Below, one piece after another: positions 35,414 through 47,444 of a stretch of 64,000 nucleotides of DNA. The stretch is from Caprimulgus europaeus. Its lineage: Eukaryota; Chordata; Aves; Caprimulgiformes; Caprimulgidae. Made by a program: the position numbers and the translations under genes. Location: positions 3,341,054 to 3,405,053 of the forward strand of contig OU015529.1 of the NCBI GenBank assembly GCA_907165065.1. The letters run 5' to 3'. Position 1 is the first letter of the stretch. The number at the start of each line of letters is the position of its first letter. Under the pieces are notes generated by a model, which did no database searches, was not told the DNA's origin, and saw only the letters and a list, made by a program, of their open reading frames with translations.

Positions 35414-38400
35414 TTTCAAAAAAGAGGAAGGTGGACTTCAGTGACAGCTTATGTTAGTACAGGTGCAGTTATTTTTTTCTTTTTCTGCTGTTGTGGAATG
35501 AGAGTAGCAGGTATTCTCCATAAAACCAAAAATGCATGATGGATATTGACCAAGTAGCTCATTTGCTAGGCTTGGGAAAGAACTCTGAATTGTTTCCCAT
35601 GCAAATTAATACTGAAATTTGCTTCAGCTGGATTTCCTGTGTTTTCAGTGTGATTTCCCAGAGAAAATCTGAGTGAATGGTTTGTGTGCACGTGACGAGC
35701 ACAATGCAAACTCCCACTCAGGTTTTTTTTCACTGATGATTGTATATGGGATGGAACATCCCTCAATCCAGCTATACTGAGGATTCCTTGTACTCAGTGG
35801 GGGAGGCTCGTAAATCATTGGAGAAAAGGGTTGTACCTTTTAAAAGACCAAGAGAAAATTGTATTTTGGGGTGTAATTTTGAACTCTATTCAGTGGGAAG
35901 TAGCTTTTCTTGGGAAGAGGAGCTGGAGAGGAGTGCTGAATCTGGATTTTCTTGCAATTATGTGTACTCATTGCTGAAAAGTGAATATATTCAGTACTTT
36001 TTTCCTGCTATTGCAACTCTACAGATTAGTTGTGACTGTGCTTGTAAAGCACAGGTTACTTTTTCTCTTCTTGAGTAAGTGTTTTTGTTGGGTGTTGCCT
36101 GGCTGATGCTGAAGGGTGCAAGGCTGAGTTTATAATCAAAGTGAGAATCTCTGGGACTGGGATCCTTTGGGGAAGGAGCAGCAGGCTAGGAAGAAGCAGA
36201 TGTGCCCTACTAGTGCCTATGCTGGGATGATGTGGGAGTGATGCTGAATTAAGATTCAGCATCCTTTACTGTGGCATCTTGGAAATACCTATGGGAAAGG
36301 CAGCCCTCCATATTTTTCACCCTTTATTAGTTCTGTCCTACTTGTTTTCATCAGAAAGAATGACAATTCTTTCAACATTTATATACGTTGTGCATCAGGA
36401 CTTGGAAAAGAAGCAAACTTAAAACAGGGTTTGCTGCAAAGAGGACTGAAGTTCTCCCAAGCCAGTCTGTCCCTCCTTTTTCAAAGCTGCTTTGGGTTTG
36501 AATCTTGCATTTTCCTGTGAACTCCAGGTGCTGAGCTCTTCCATGGAGGGAACCTCTCGATACGTAGCCATCGCCCACTGTGCCAAAATGCCCTCTGGTT
36601 CAATGCTTCACTACTTTATTTCTCTCATATTTTGAAATGTTCTCTTCTAGGAACAAAAAAGACAACTCTGTCTTTGGACTGATTCTGACTAGTAGTTCCT
36701 CATGAGGTCAAACATAACAACATCACAAATGAGGCTGGACAGCTGTTTCCCAAATATAGTGCATGTATATATTCTATACATGGTCACAAAGCTTGGTTTT
36801 CACTAGTTGAAACGTTGTGCAGCCTCCCTGCCCCCTCCTGCAGTCAATAGTGAATGTTGTTCTCCAACCTCCACTTGTCACATTTTGTTCTGGAGAACAG
36901 GGAGGATATTGAGATATACTGGCTTCTTTCCTTGAGTGCATTTCAATATGTATTTTGTATAATGAGAGCCCAAATCCTTCTCGCATTACTTATGCTTTAA
37001 TCACACTGTGCTCTCCCAAGATTGCTTTAATCGCATTTGCATCAGCAGGAGTAACTCTGGATGATGAGCAATATTTCATCTGCAAACAGAGGAGACAGAT
37101 CTCAGGCACATGATGAGGAAGGAACTGGCTGTCCTGGCTTTGTTACAGCATAGCTCTCGAGTGAAGACTGGTGTAGCATCCTGATTTGAGAAATAGGTAT
37201 TCAAGAATTGGAATGAACAAAAGCTATTTTTATGGTTTTCTAGAGGAGCTGTCAAGTGTGATAGTTCCCTTTTAATTTCTCTAGTAAATGGCTTTTTGGC
37301 ATGTGCTAACTCCCAAGAAGCGCGATGCTGCCTAGTGCAGCAGACATCATTTTGTACTTTAGCCATGACATGACCGTATATGAGAACTGAAAAGTTATAT
37401 AGATATTACACCAATATATAAACCATGTGTGTTAGAAAGACAAGTTCAGTTTTGAAATATTTGACTTAGCTATGCTTTTCACTTTCAATCTGTGCCAAAC
37501 ATGTGCTTGAGTGACTGATGGAGTCATATGGTTCCCTGAATAAAGCACTTTATTGTGCGCAGACTTAGAGCCTTCCAACAGTTGTATTACAGAAGCTTGA
37601 AGATTAAGATGATCCAACTGCTTAGGGGGTATGTTCCACAATGAACATTTTATTTTTCTTTTTTTCTCCCCTCTCTCTTTCTATTTTTCACCCTAAAATG
37701 TGTCATTAGTTTGTTCAGCTGGTTGTGCAGTGGCACTGACCGCAGAACCTTTGGTGGAGAACAGCAAGTTACCTTCAGCTTTAAGCTTTAGCTCCCATGT
37801 CCATATTGAAATGTTGAACACGTGACTTTTTCCATGAAGTTTATGGAATTTCATGGGGGAGGGGGGTGGGAGGGCTGTTCCCTCTCAGAGATTATTTCAT
37901 CAGCAGAATTAGATTTAGGAAGGGAATAACTCATGCAAGAACAAGTGATGACAGGAGATAGTTCTTAGAATTATAAAACTGAAATATTAAAAAGCCTGTT
38001 TTAAATGTTTTTAGTGCTGTTTAGTTAAAGGGGATCAGTGCATCTCAAACTCCTGTTTCTCATCCCATCAGCCAGTGCCCATGAAGCTGCTTAGTGTGAA
38101 AGATCAAGTGCAAAGTTGTACCCAGATCAGCTCAAAGTTGACAGACCTGTCAAGCTGGAAAGAGGATCTTTTTTCATTAGAAGCAGAAAGAACAGAAAAT
38201 TAAATTCAGAAATGTATGGAGTTGTCTTGCTCTTGCCTGTCCTCAGGCTCATCAAAGACCTTTGCTGACTTTTGATGTACATGAGTCGTAATTTTGCAAT
38301 GTGAACAAAAAGACAACATTCAAGCCCAAGAAGATCCATTGAATGAGTTGCTTTCCAAAAGTTACTCGTGCTTGAATGCCTGAGGTCTTGGATTTGGGAA

Positions 38401-39529
38401 TGAGGGGAGGAGTGAGAAAACATGTAAAACTTTGTATATGTTTAGGTTGCTTTTGTTTTGTTTTTTTTTTTTTTAATCTTCTTTTAAATAATAATTTTCC
38501 AGACAAGCCATGAAAGGACTAATTTTACTAGATTTTATTGAGAAAATCAATATACTTTTTAGATGTGCAAAGGTTAGTTGGAAAAATAATTTATGATTTT
38601 GAGCTAATAAAAACTGTTCTGCAAGAGAGAAGATTTTTTATTTTATGCACAGTCAACTCTTGCCCAGACTTTTGTGCTTATCTACAGATGAGGGCAGAGT
38701 CTGGCATGTTATGTAGTGTCATTTTTTAAGTGCTGTTAGTGTGATAATGAGAAGTATCTGATCAGTGTGGTGGGGTTTCTGATTTTTGTCCTTTCTTTTG
38801 AGAGGGTGTCTTGGGTTTTCAGCTGTGGTTAGTGTAAAATTTAAGATGGGTGGACAGTTGACTTTAAGGCAAGGTATTGCTTATTTGGCCCTATGCAAGC
38901 TACTGGGCTTTCTTTCTTTAACCATTATGCACTGGAAATCTTGTACTGGTTTATTTTGCAGCATTTTCATATTTATTATCAGATATTATTATAATGTACA
39001 TTTCTAATATATTAATAAGTGACAATTTATTATTTTTCCTGTCTCAAACAGAATGGGGACCATTCTGGAAGTTGGTTTCAGCAAGTGCCTGGATAATGTT
39101 TAGCTTGAGTTATATTTTGGCTTTTGCTGGAAAATGGAGTGAAATAGAGGAGTGGAAGCATATATCTCCACTCCTTGGCCAGATAGTTGACCTTTTTTTA
39201 AATTTATTTTTTTAATTTTTTTTCTGGCATGATGTAGTCTGATCCTTAATTAACAATTTTTATTTAAAGCAAATTGATTTTTTTTTTTTTTTCCTTGATG
39301 CACAAGAGCTGGATGTGATCTTCTTTGTTCAGAAGTTCTGTACTGCAATCTAATCTAACTTTATGTATAGCCACATTATACTCTTGCCATCTATAAATAT
39401 ATCAGTGCTGGCAAGATAAACACCAAGAGGCATATAAAGCTAAAGGACAGTCATGGGTCCTGTCATCTTTGGTTTTCTTGATTATGCAAAATAATTCTTT
39501 TAGTTCCCTTCTTGTAATGCAGTCTTTCC

Positions 39530-39650
39530 ACTTCCCTGATCACCCTGGCAGCCTTTCCAAACCACCAGCTCCAGGCTGAATTAATCTTTCGTGAACACAG
39601 GTGAGGAGCACTGCCCGCAGTATTCCAGATGTTCTTGCATCAGTAACTCT
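39530..39650 (-). mobile_element. Old, degraded CR1 fragment, antisense
   Basis: Phrases such as CACCCTGGCAGCCTTTCC, GTGAGGAGCACTGC and CAGTATTCCAGATG resemble antisense CR1 ORF2 sequence but are much diverged. A younger CR1 in the opposite orientation follows about 60 bases later. The assignment is tentative. Confidence 0.4.
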
Positions 39651-39710
39651 CAGGAGTAACTTCAATATCTGATATTTACTGGAAACACCTCTTTTGAGGC
39701 ATTTTTCCAG

Positions 39711-40004
39711 GACTTTTGACATGGGCAGATAGTGATAAGACAAGGGGAAATGGTTTTAAACTAAGAGAAGGGAGATTTAGTTCGGATATTAGGAGGAAAT
39801 TTTTCAGCCAGAGGATGGTGAGACCCTGGCCCAGGCTGCCCAGAGAAACTGTGGCTGCTCCATCCCTGGAGGCATCCAAGGCCAGGTTGGATGGGGCCCT
39901 GGGCAGCCTGATCTAGTGGTTGGCAACCCTGTCCACAGCAGGGGGGTTGGAGCTGGATGATCTTTGAGGTCCTTTCCAACCCAAACCATTCTGTGATTCT
40001 GTGA
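39711..40004 (+). mobile_element. CR1 LINE 3' fragment, sense
   Basis: The sequence reads GACTTTTGACATGGGCAGAT, ATAGTGATAAGACAAGGGGA, then the 3' tail CCCAAACCATTCTGTGATTC. It shares its start with an internal segment of the copy at 20413-21024, as expected of independent 5' truncations of one subfamily. Confidence 0.93.
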
Positions 40005-43000
40005 CTGCCTTTGCAGTGTGACATCAGTGCTGCACTGAATAGCACGTACGGGTCTCTCTTGTGTCATTACCTTTGAAGATGACTGCTTAGAGCAGAAAAC
40101 TTACTAGTCCCTAAGGGTAGAACCCTCCATTCTGTACTACTTGGTTGCATCCTTTTGAAGGCTGAAAGTTATTGGATTCTTTTGTAATATTCCTGTCCTT
40201 CTCCGTGAAGATGTCATCTCCTATCTTGGAGCATTGGATTTCAGGAGGACACTTGTGCACGTTGAGTAAAGGCTGACGATAGAAAGACTAAGATTGATCC
40301 TGATACATTTTCTTACTGAACCCTGGTAGAAACTTTAATTTACCTGGGTGGTTAGCGATGTCTTTGGTAGGTTGTCTCTGCTCCTTACTCAGTTTTACAT
40401 CCTTCTTAAATTTCCTGAGTTCACTCCTATCTTGAAGGACAAATTCTTGGTCCTCCTCTCTGTGTATAAGCTTGGTAATTTTGGATTTCAAAGTTCTATT
40501 TTGACTCTGGAGGTGATAAAAGAATCACCCCAAATAAGACATAAGAGAGAAACCAATGAGGGCAATAAAGCTTTTGCCCATCTGATGGATGTCCCTGCCA
40601 GCAGTGGGTGCCTCTGTTGGGGTTCCTGCCCCAGGTGGCTGGGACTGGTTGCATGGAACAGTCCCAAGGTGTCCTGGGATATATACCTTCCCTAATAGGG
40701 AAGTTGTCTGGCAGCAGAGCCTGTGGGGATGCCTCAATACCCTGCCACAAAACTAATTGCCAAGGGTCCAGTGGGTGCTGGAGACAGACGGGTATATACA
40801 GCCCTTCTTTCATAGCCAGAAATGACCCACCCAAATCATGGATCCCACCAACTGTGACCTAATCTGAGGAAGCTGGAGAAAACCAGGAGGGAAATGGATA
40901 AAGTACATCCTTCCTGTCTTGCACAGCATTGCCAAAGCCCTGCGAGACAGAGCAGTGCCAGCAGCTGTTTGTGGAAAGATTATTCTGTTCTCTTTCTATC
41001 CTAAGATTATTCCAGTGCCTTGGTGTTTTGTTGCAGAGGAAAAAGTAGATAGGTTGTGACTTACAACTCTGAGCCCATTTGTAATATGAAAGGTAACACA
41101 AGAGTAATGTAATTTAATATAATTTGGCAAGCATCACATTAACCTGTGTGGGGCAAGACGTGTGGATGGGGCTCCCAGAACATGCACGTCCACCACGGGA
41201 AGGAAGCAGAGTGTTGTACGTGGCTTTATTGTAAATCTGTGTGTTAGTAGATGGATGGTATTTATAAACCACCCCAGGTCTGACTCCTCTCTCCTGTGCT
41301 GTGCCAGGGGAGCTGGGAGCGAAACAAGCACTAGCAGGACAGCAGGGATGTGCTGTTGGAGGGGATTTTATTTTTTTCCTTCCACTTCAGCCCATTTTAT
41401 TCAGACCCACTTGGTATTGAGAGCATTCACCTTTTTGTTTATCATAAGGACAAATTGCACTGTCAAACTAAAAGCTTATTAATTTTAAGTAAATGCAAAT
41501 CTGAAGTGTGTCTGGGCTTCTTCAGGAGCCAGAGGCCGTTAAACAGAGATGTCATGTTGCATGCTTGGAGTTTATTTTATGCAGAGCTCAGAGGAACTGA
41601 AATACAAAGCAAAAAGCTGAAAACTATTCTTAACTTTTTTGCCAACAACTCCTTATGTGATACCTTGCAAAGAAGAAAAGTTGTAGAAGTACATGGCATA
41701 AGAAAAATATTTAAGCTGCACAAAAGTCACTGGCAGGTAACATCTCCTCAACTCACTATTTGTACAAAATATCTTTTATTATTAAAAAAAAGAAAGAATC
41801 GAGGGCACTATATCAGCTTGTGGATCAAAAGTGTTACCTTCAGCGCAGGCTGAAAATAGAAAACAGATAGACCCAACTGTGAAGTTTTTCACGTGAAAAA
41901 GTGGGAGACGAACTTGTGTCAGGAAGAACTGGGCAGAATTTCACTGAAATGGAAAATAAGTAGGTGAGTAAGTAGGTGCATATGACACAAAAGATAGGAA
42001 ACCTGGGTCTAATAAAGGTTTCTGGTAATACAGATGGCCTGATTTTCTTCCCCTCTCATGACACGTTACCGAAATTTAAATTCTCTGATTTCAATTATTA
42101 CACTATTTATATTGCTGCAATACCAAGAGTCCCCGTAGAGAAGAGGCCTCATTATTAATGTAATGCAAACAACTCTAATGGTTCCAGCTTCAAAGAAATC
42201 CTAATGAAAATGGGTAGAGGAGATGAAGAGTGGCAGAGAGGAAATACCAGCACGTCTGCATGCATGAAGAACTGCAGCACTGGGAGCTCTGGGGATGTGA
42301 TTGAGGTGATGGAAACTCTTCATTAGCACAGATCTCCAGTCCGGCCCCATCACACTCCTCTCCTGGTGCTCCTTGGATGCTCTTTGGGAGGGCTGTGCTT
42401 ATGCTTGGAGATGGGTGGCCCAAGATCAATAGATGAAAACTGGGACTGTGTTATGTTCAGCCGTTGTGCAAGAGACTGGGTGAAGTATCCCTCATGGGGA
42501 TAAATCTTTGGGTGTTTCCAAGGAAGGAAGGATCTCCGACGTTGCCATCAGCCATCCCACCTGTCTAGCTACTCCAAAGCCCACACCACTGCTTGGACCT
42601 AATGCTGCTCTGAGGCTGCACATCTATTTGCCCCATCTTTTAAAACGTTTCCTGCATGCTTCAACTTCCATTTCTATGCCTATGGGGTTTTTTTGGCCCG
42701 ACTCTCTTCTTATGGTTTTTGTTTGTTTGTATGTTTTGCTCCTGACTTTGAGTCTTCCTCTACTCATCTCTTTTCTATTGCTTGGTCAGGCTCAGTGGCC
42801 CTTTAGATGCTGTTGTCTTTCCCATCTCAGACAGATGTGTGTGGGTCACTCTTTGTTGGCTGTGATCCCTTCTTTTCTGAATCAGGCTGCAGAATCATTT
42901 TTAAAGGGTCTACCTTTTTGTCTTCCCCCTACTTTTATATTTGAAGACTGATTTAAAGTTTACCTATCAGTTATACAGGTTCCTTTATTCTGTAGTCTTT

Positions 43001-44301
43001 CAGAAATATACATAGTAGGTAAATATAATGACCTGAAATCAAAAAAGCATTGTTATTTCATTTAAAAAAAGAAACTGTGATGTGCATATATGACCCCGAG
43101 GACAGCTGGGAGGTAAGCAAGTGCATAACCTCAAGCGTGTGCCAAAGTGCTCTTCAGAATGTGGCCCCATGACTGGGCTGCAGTGCTTTCTCTGCCTTCT
43201 GCAGGAAGCTGGGATTTTTATCACACCCAATAATTTAAATAAAAACATGCAGATAAGCAGCAAAATATTTGGCTGAAGGCAAGCAACTAGACAGAAATGG
43301 ACCTTGTGTTTTATAAATGCTCTGGCTTCAGAAGAGTTTGCAAGCGCTTAAGCTTGTCTGTTGGGTTTTTTTTTCCCCCAAATAAATTACCTTTTCCAAT
43401 AAAGATATAACTGCTGCCTATAAACCTGTCTTGATGTCTGTCTCCAGACTATCAACGCTTCTGCACAATATGCATTTTCAGTCTGCAGATAAATAAGCCT
43501 GTGTGTAAGATTAAATTTGCTCGTTGTATGATGACTTTGTTATGCACCACAAGCATCACTTTGTCATGATAGAATAGGAGTGGCAAAATTGAACTGCACT
43601 TTGGGTAGATATTGTTCCCTTTTCCCATCATATTTTTATAGCAGTTGTACTTTCAGGACCATGCCATGTAATGAGGGAATAACACATCTGTGCACCAATG
43701 TTGATCCCTCTCCCTTTTTCTCCTGTTGTGATGTTAATGCTTTGCAGAATTAATAAGAAAGGCAACTTGCATGTGTAGGAGGACCAAAAAAGACTTTGAT
43801 GCTTCCTGATACCTAGCTGCAGCTCCATGATAGAAGACTGTGTGGAAGCAATGTTGACAATGTGTCCGTGGGAGGAAAAGTTTGCTGGTAGGGTTTCCTA
43901 AACTTTAAATTTCATGGAACTTTCACAGTAAAAATCCTACAAAATAATAGAAGCGCCTGAGTAATTTAATTCATATAATCAAGACTGCTCTAGTGAGCCA
44001 ATAAAAAAAAAAATCAGGGCTAGAGCCAAACTTTTCTCATTTCTCTGAGATATGCTTCGTAAATTTTTTGTTCTGTGCAGGGAGCTTCATGCCTGATAAT
44101 CAGAATAAAGAGCTGTGAGGTTCTGTCTAGACCCTTCTAGGCAGATGAGGTGGTATCTTCTCTACCTCCACAGAGGTGAGCCCAATCTTGTGCAGGATTT
44201 GGAGCATCCCTTCCAAGGGCTGATACCCCTAGACCTCTGTCACTTGGGCTGTGCTGAGGGTGGGGTGAGAACCTTTTCTCTACAGGAACACCTGTATATA
44301 A

Positions 44302-44342
44302 CTGTCCTGGTTTTGCTAGGATAGAGTTAAGCAATTTTCCTC
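44302..44342 (+). mobile_element. Possible LTR-edge fragment
   Basis: CTGTCCTGGTTTTGCTAGGA followed by TAGAGTTAA resembles the edge of a common bird endogenous-retrovirus LTR, which begins with TGTCCTGGTTT and GGGATAGAGTTAA. Only about 40 bases match. There is no internal viral region or second LTR nearby, so at most this is a remnant. The resemblance is from memory of the repeat, not from a search. Confidence 0.35.
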
Positions 44343-44377
44343 TCCCCATTGTATTTTATCTTTTTATCTTCATCTTT

Positions 44378-44395
44378 TGTGTGTGTGTGTGTGTT
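44378..44395. repeat. (GT)n microsatellite
   Basis: A short uninterrupted TG run of about nine units lies in ADAM12 intron 1. Confidence 0.9.
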
Positions 44396-45425
44396 TTAGG
44401 GAAAGTGTCCTATTTTCAAAGGCATGCTGGAAATTGCTGAACCTTTCTTCCTCTCACTTCAGCTTAACGCTGCTGACTGTGTAGATGTTTTTAAGCTAAT
44501 TCTAACAGCGACTAAATTGGGCTTATTCTGCCCAAAACATAGCTTCCCTCTGCACCTCCTGCACAAAGGCAATGTGGGGAAGGAGGAAGACACTGGCCTT
44601 TCTCCATCTTAATGGATGATGGACACGTTTCTAGAGCACCTGTGAAGACTCAGGTCCCATCTTTGTGGGGTCCAGGAGCACCAGAGGGCTTGGTGTGATG
44701 ATAGATCAAGAGTGTGACAAACCCCACCAGCGTTTGACTATCCTACAGCACCAGGAATCCATCCCTATCTTCTCTTTAAGATTTATTCTCAATACCAATT
44801 CCAGCTCTTTGTACTATGATACTGTTTTTTTTTTCAGATGCTGCTTTGACAGGCACAATACCATTAGCATGTTTAGTGAGAGGAAAAACACTTGATAAAT
44901 GTTGCATGCAAATAGCTTCTTGACATTGTGGTATGAATACGAGGTCGTATCATTGTGTAGGAGTAGAGCATTATTTCAGGGAGAGTTTATATTCTCTTCC
45001 AGACTTTTCTTTTTTCCACTAATGAGAACGTGCATCCTTGATGTTACGGGGTTCTCAGTACTTTGTGACCTCGTCTAGAAATGCTGAGGCTGCTAAGTAA
45101 ATGTTCAGACTTGTTAAAACAGAGTACAACTGCATATTTTCCTGTTTAGTGGAGTAAGGTGCTGTGTTAAGAAGCATTTGGGGGATAATAAAATACCAAG
45201 GATTAAATCTGTGTAATAATAAACCCCTGAGCTTTTGGGAACCCCAAACCAGCTTGTTACATCTATGCTGTGACTCCAGCTTGCAAAGCATGAGGACCAG
45301 CTGACCCCAAAACAGAAATGGGAAGGATATAAGGGAAAATCTGGGATCACTGTCTGCCCTTAAGGTGCCTGTGTCCTGCTACCACAGGGTTTGTTCACCC
45401 CAGGGAGAGTAAAGCTCCAGAACTC

Positions 45426-45970
45426 ATGTCCCTGTACTGGGCACTGGTGAGGCTGCAGCTCGAGTGCTGGGTTCAGTGTTGGGCCCCTGACTCCAAGAAG
45501 GACCTGGAGGTGCTGGAGCGTGTCCAGAGAAGGGCAATGGAGCTTGGGAAGGGTCTGGAGCACAAGTGTGCTGAGTTCCTGGCTGAGGGAACTGGGGGTG
45601 TTGAGCCTGGAGAAAAGGAGGCTGAGGGGAGACCTTCTGGCTCTGTCCAAGTCCTTGAAAGGAGGGTGGAGAGAGGTGGGGGTGGGTCTGTTCAACCAAG
45701 GAGCAAGACACAGGACAAGAGGAAATGGGCTCCAGTTGTGCCCAGGGCAGTTGAGATGGGATGTGAGGAAGAATTTCTTTGCTGAAAGGGTTCTGAGGCA
45801 TTGGAAGGGGTTGCCCAGGGCAGTGGTGGAGTCCCCATCCCTGGTGGTATTTAAAAGACAAGTAGATGTGGTGCTCAGGGACATGGTTTAGTGTGTATGG
45901 TGCTGTTGGGTTAATGATTGGACTTGGTGATCTTAGAGGTCTGTTCCAACCTTAATGATTTTGTGATTCT
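45426..45970 (+). mobile_element. CR1 LINE, about 0.55 kb, sense, upstream of ADAM12 exon 2
   Basis: It starts at ATGTCCCTGTACTGGGCACT and contains GAGGTGCTGGAGCGTGTCCA and GTTGAGCCTGGAGAAAAGGA. It ends TTCCAACCTTAATGATTTTG, TGATTCT. A frame of 123 aa across the ORF2 C-terminus remains open. It sits about 620 bases before ADAM12 exon 2. Confidence 0.93.
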
Positions 45971-46592
45971 AAACTCCAGTTACAGCCCCAGGGACACTGC
46001 TCCACTGATTTGAATCTGATCCAGTATGACTGTGTCTGGGAAGAGGGATGGGGAGAAGGAGGACTGGGGAGTGGAATGATCAAGGCTAATTTCATACCTT
46101 AATTACAGAATAATTGCCCTGATAAAATCTTATCTCTTCTAAATCCCTGCAGTTTGCTTACTCTCTTAATGGTGATACTGAAAAGACAATGATCTCCTGC
46201 ATTCCCCCCCGCTAACATCTTCAATGGATTAAAAAATCCAAGCTCTAGTATGATTATTAATGGAACACTTTAAATAATGGTGCCAATACCTCTCCAAACT
46301 TTTTTATTCGAGTCTCTACTCCTTTTGTGCAGTCTTGGTCTTCTGCTGCTGCAGAAATGTACCATCTAATCAATGGTGGAAACCACCTCGACTCTTCTCT
46401 CTCAGAACCCCAGCTCTCTTAGAAACTTGTGTAGGTTTGGACATTGGCAGTATGACCCCACAATGTTTTAATGTTTTATTCTTTTCCTGAATTATTTCCT
46501 TTTGAAATATGCTGCCAAATCCCTTAAATAAAAAAGTTCATGTTGTCAGATGCTGTTCCCAACTAACATGAAATGCTTGTCCCTGTCCCTAG

Positions 46593-46726
46593 GCGAGAAT
46601 GTGGACAATGGGTTGGAATCCTCAATGCAGCAGATGCCAAAGGACCAGTCAAAAGATTATGAGATAACAGTTCCCTTCCTCTTGAATGGAGAACAGTGGA
46701 GACCAGGAAATGGCATTTATTCACAG
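46593..46726 (+). CDS. ADAM12: ADAM12 exon 2, start of prodomain
   Basis: This 134-bp exon lies between TCCCTGTCCCTAG and GTGAGT, both strong splice sites. Two bases complete the glycine begun in exon 1, then 44 codons follow to a phase-0 end. The peptide is the mature N-terminus: an acidic, glutamine-rich spacer (ENVDNGLESSMQQMPKDQSK), then DYEITVPFLLNGEQWRPG and NGIYSQ. The second part aligns in pattern with the start of ADAM prodomains (Y-E-I/V, hydrophobic, short turn, then W), and with human ADAM12 by the spacing of its E-V-V, G-D-L-W segment. The phase-0 end before the next prodomain segment also fits. Other ADAMs (8, 19, 28, 33) begin similarly, so the choice of ADAM12 relies on gene order. 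The rest of the prodomain and all catalytic exons are outside the window. Confidence 0.74.
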
Positions 46727-46978
46727 GTGAGTCTTTGTTTTGCCTGTTATTTTAATGTAAGATATGTAAAAACTGGAAGGCTTTAGGGGAGGTAAATGCA
46801 CTTTTTTCATCATATCATCATTTTTTTATATTTTTGTAGAGTCTGCTATCTAAAATTTACCTAATTTATGGAAATGGATAAGGTCTTTGGTTGAAATGAC
46901 TACTTTTTATTGTAAAGTAGCATTTTTATTTCTGATGGTAGAAATGGAAGATTAAAATGAAATAGGTGGGGTTTTTTA

Positions 46979-47444
46979 TCATAGAATCACAGAATGTTGT
47001 GAGTTGGAAGGGACCCACAAGGATCATTGAGTCCAACTCCTGTCCCTGCACAGGACAATCCCAACATTCACACCATGTCCCTGAGGGCCTTGGCCAAATG
47101 CTGCTGGAATCTTGTCAGGCTTGGGGCCATGAGCACCTCCCTGGGGAGCCTGTGCCAGTGCTCCACCACCCTCTGCCTCAAGAACCTTTTCCTCATGGCC
47201 AACCTCCCCCTCCCCTGCCACATCTTCCTGCCATGGCCTCTGCTCCTGGCGTTGGTGGCCAGAGAGAAGAGCTCAGTGCCTGCCCCTCCTCTTCCCCTTG
47301 GGAGGAAGTTCCAGACCGCCAGGAGATCTCCTCTCAGTCTCCTCTTCTCCAGGCTCAACAAACCAAGTGACTTCAGCCTCCCATCATATGGTTTCCCCTC
47401 TAAACCCTTCACCAACTTTGTGGCCCTTTTAAAGAGTTTAACAC
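46979..47444 (-). mobile_element. CR1 LINE, antisense, downstream of ADAM12 exon 2
   Basis: It opens TCATAGAATCACAGAATGTT, has the subgroup-specific CACAGGACAATCCCAACATT, and runs to CTTCACCAACTTTGTGGCCC. It belongs to a different CR1 subgroup from the sense copy upstream of exon 2. On the minus strand an ORF2 C-terminal frame of about 160 aa is still open (47550-47068). Confidence 0.9.

Larger units (their letters stand above)
26777..46592 (+). other. ADAM12: ADAM12 intron 1
   Basis: This phase-1 intron of about 19.8 kb runs from GTACGTG to CCTGTCCCTAG. It contains at least eight CR1 pieces in both orientations, a 52-bp minisatellite near its start, a possible LTR fragment at 44.3 kb and small tandem repeats. 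Large first introns are typical of ADAM12. I see no additional exon. The stretches 32.7-33.9, 35.4-39.5 and 40.0-45.4 kb hold nothing I recognise apart from the named elements. Confidence 0.65.
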
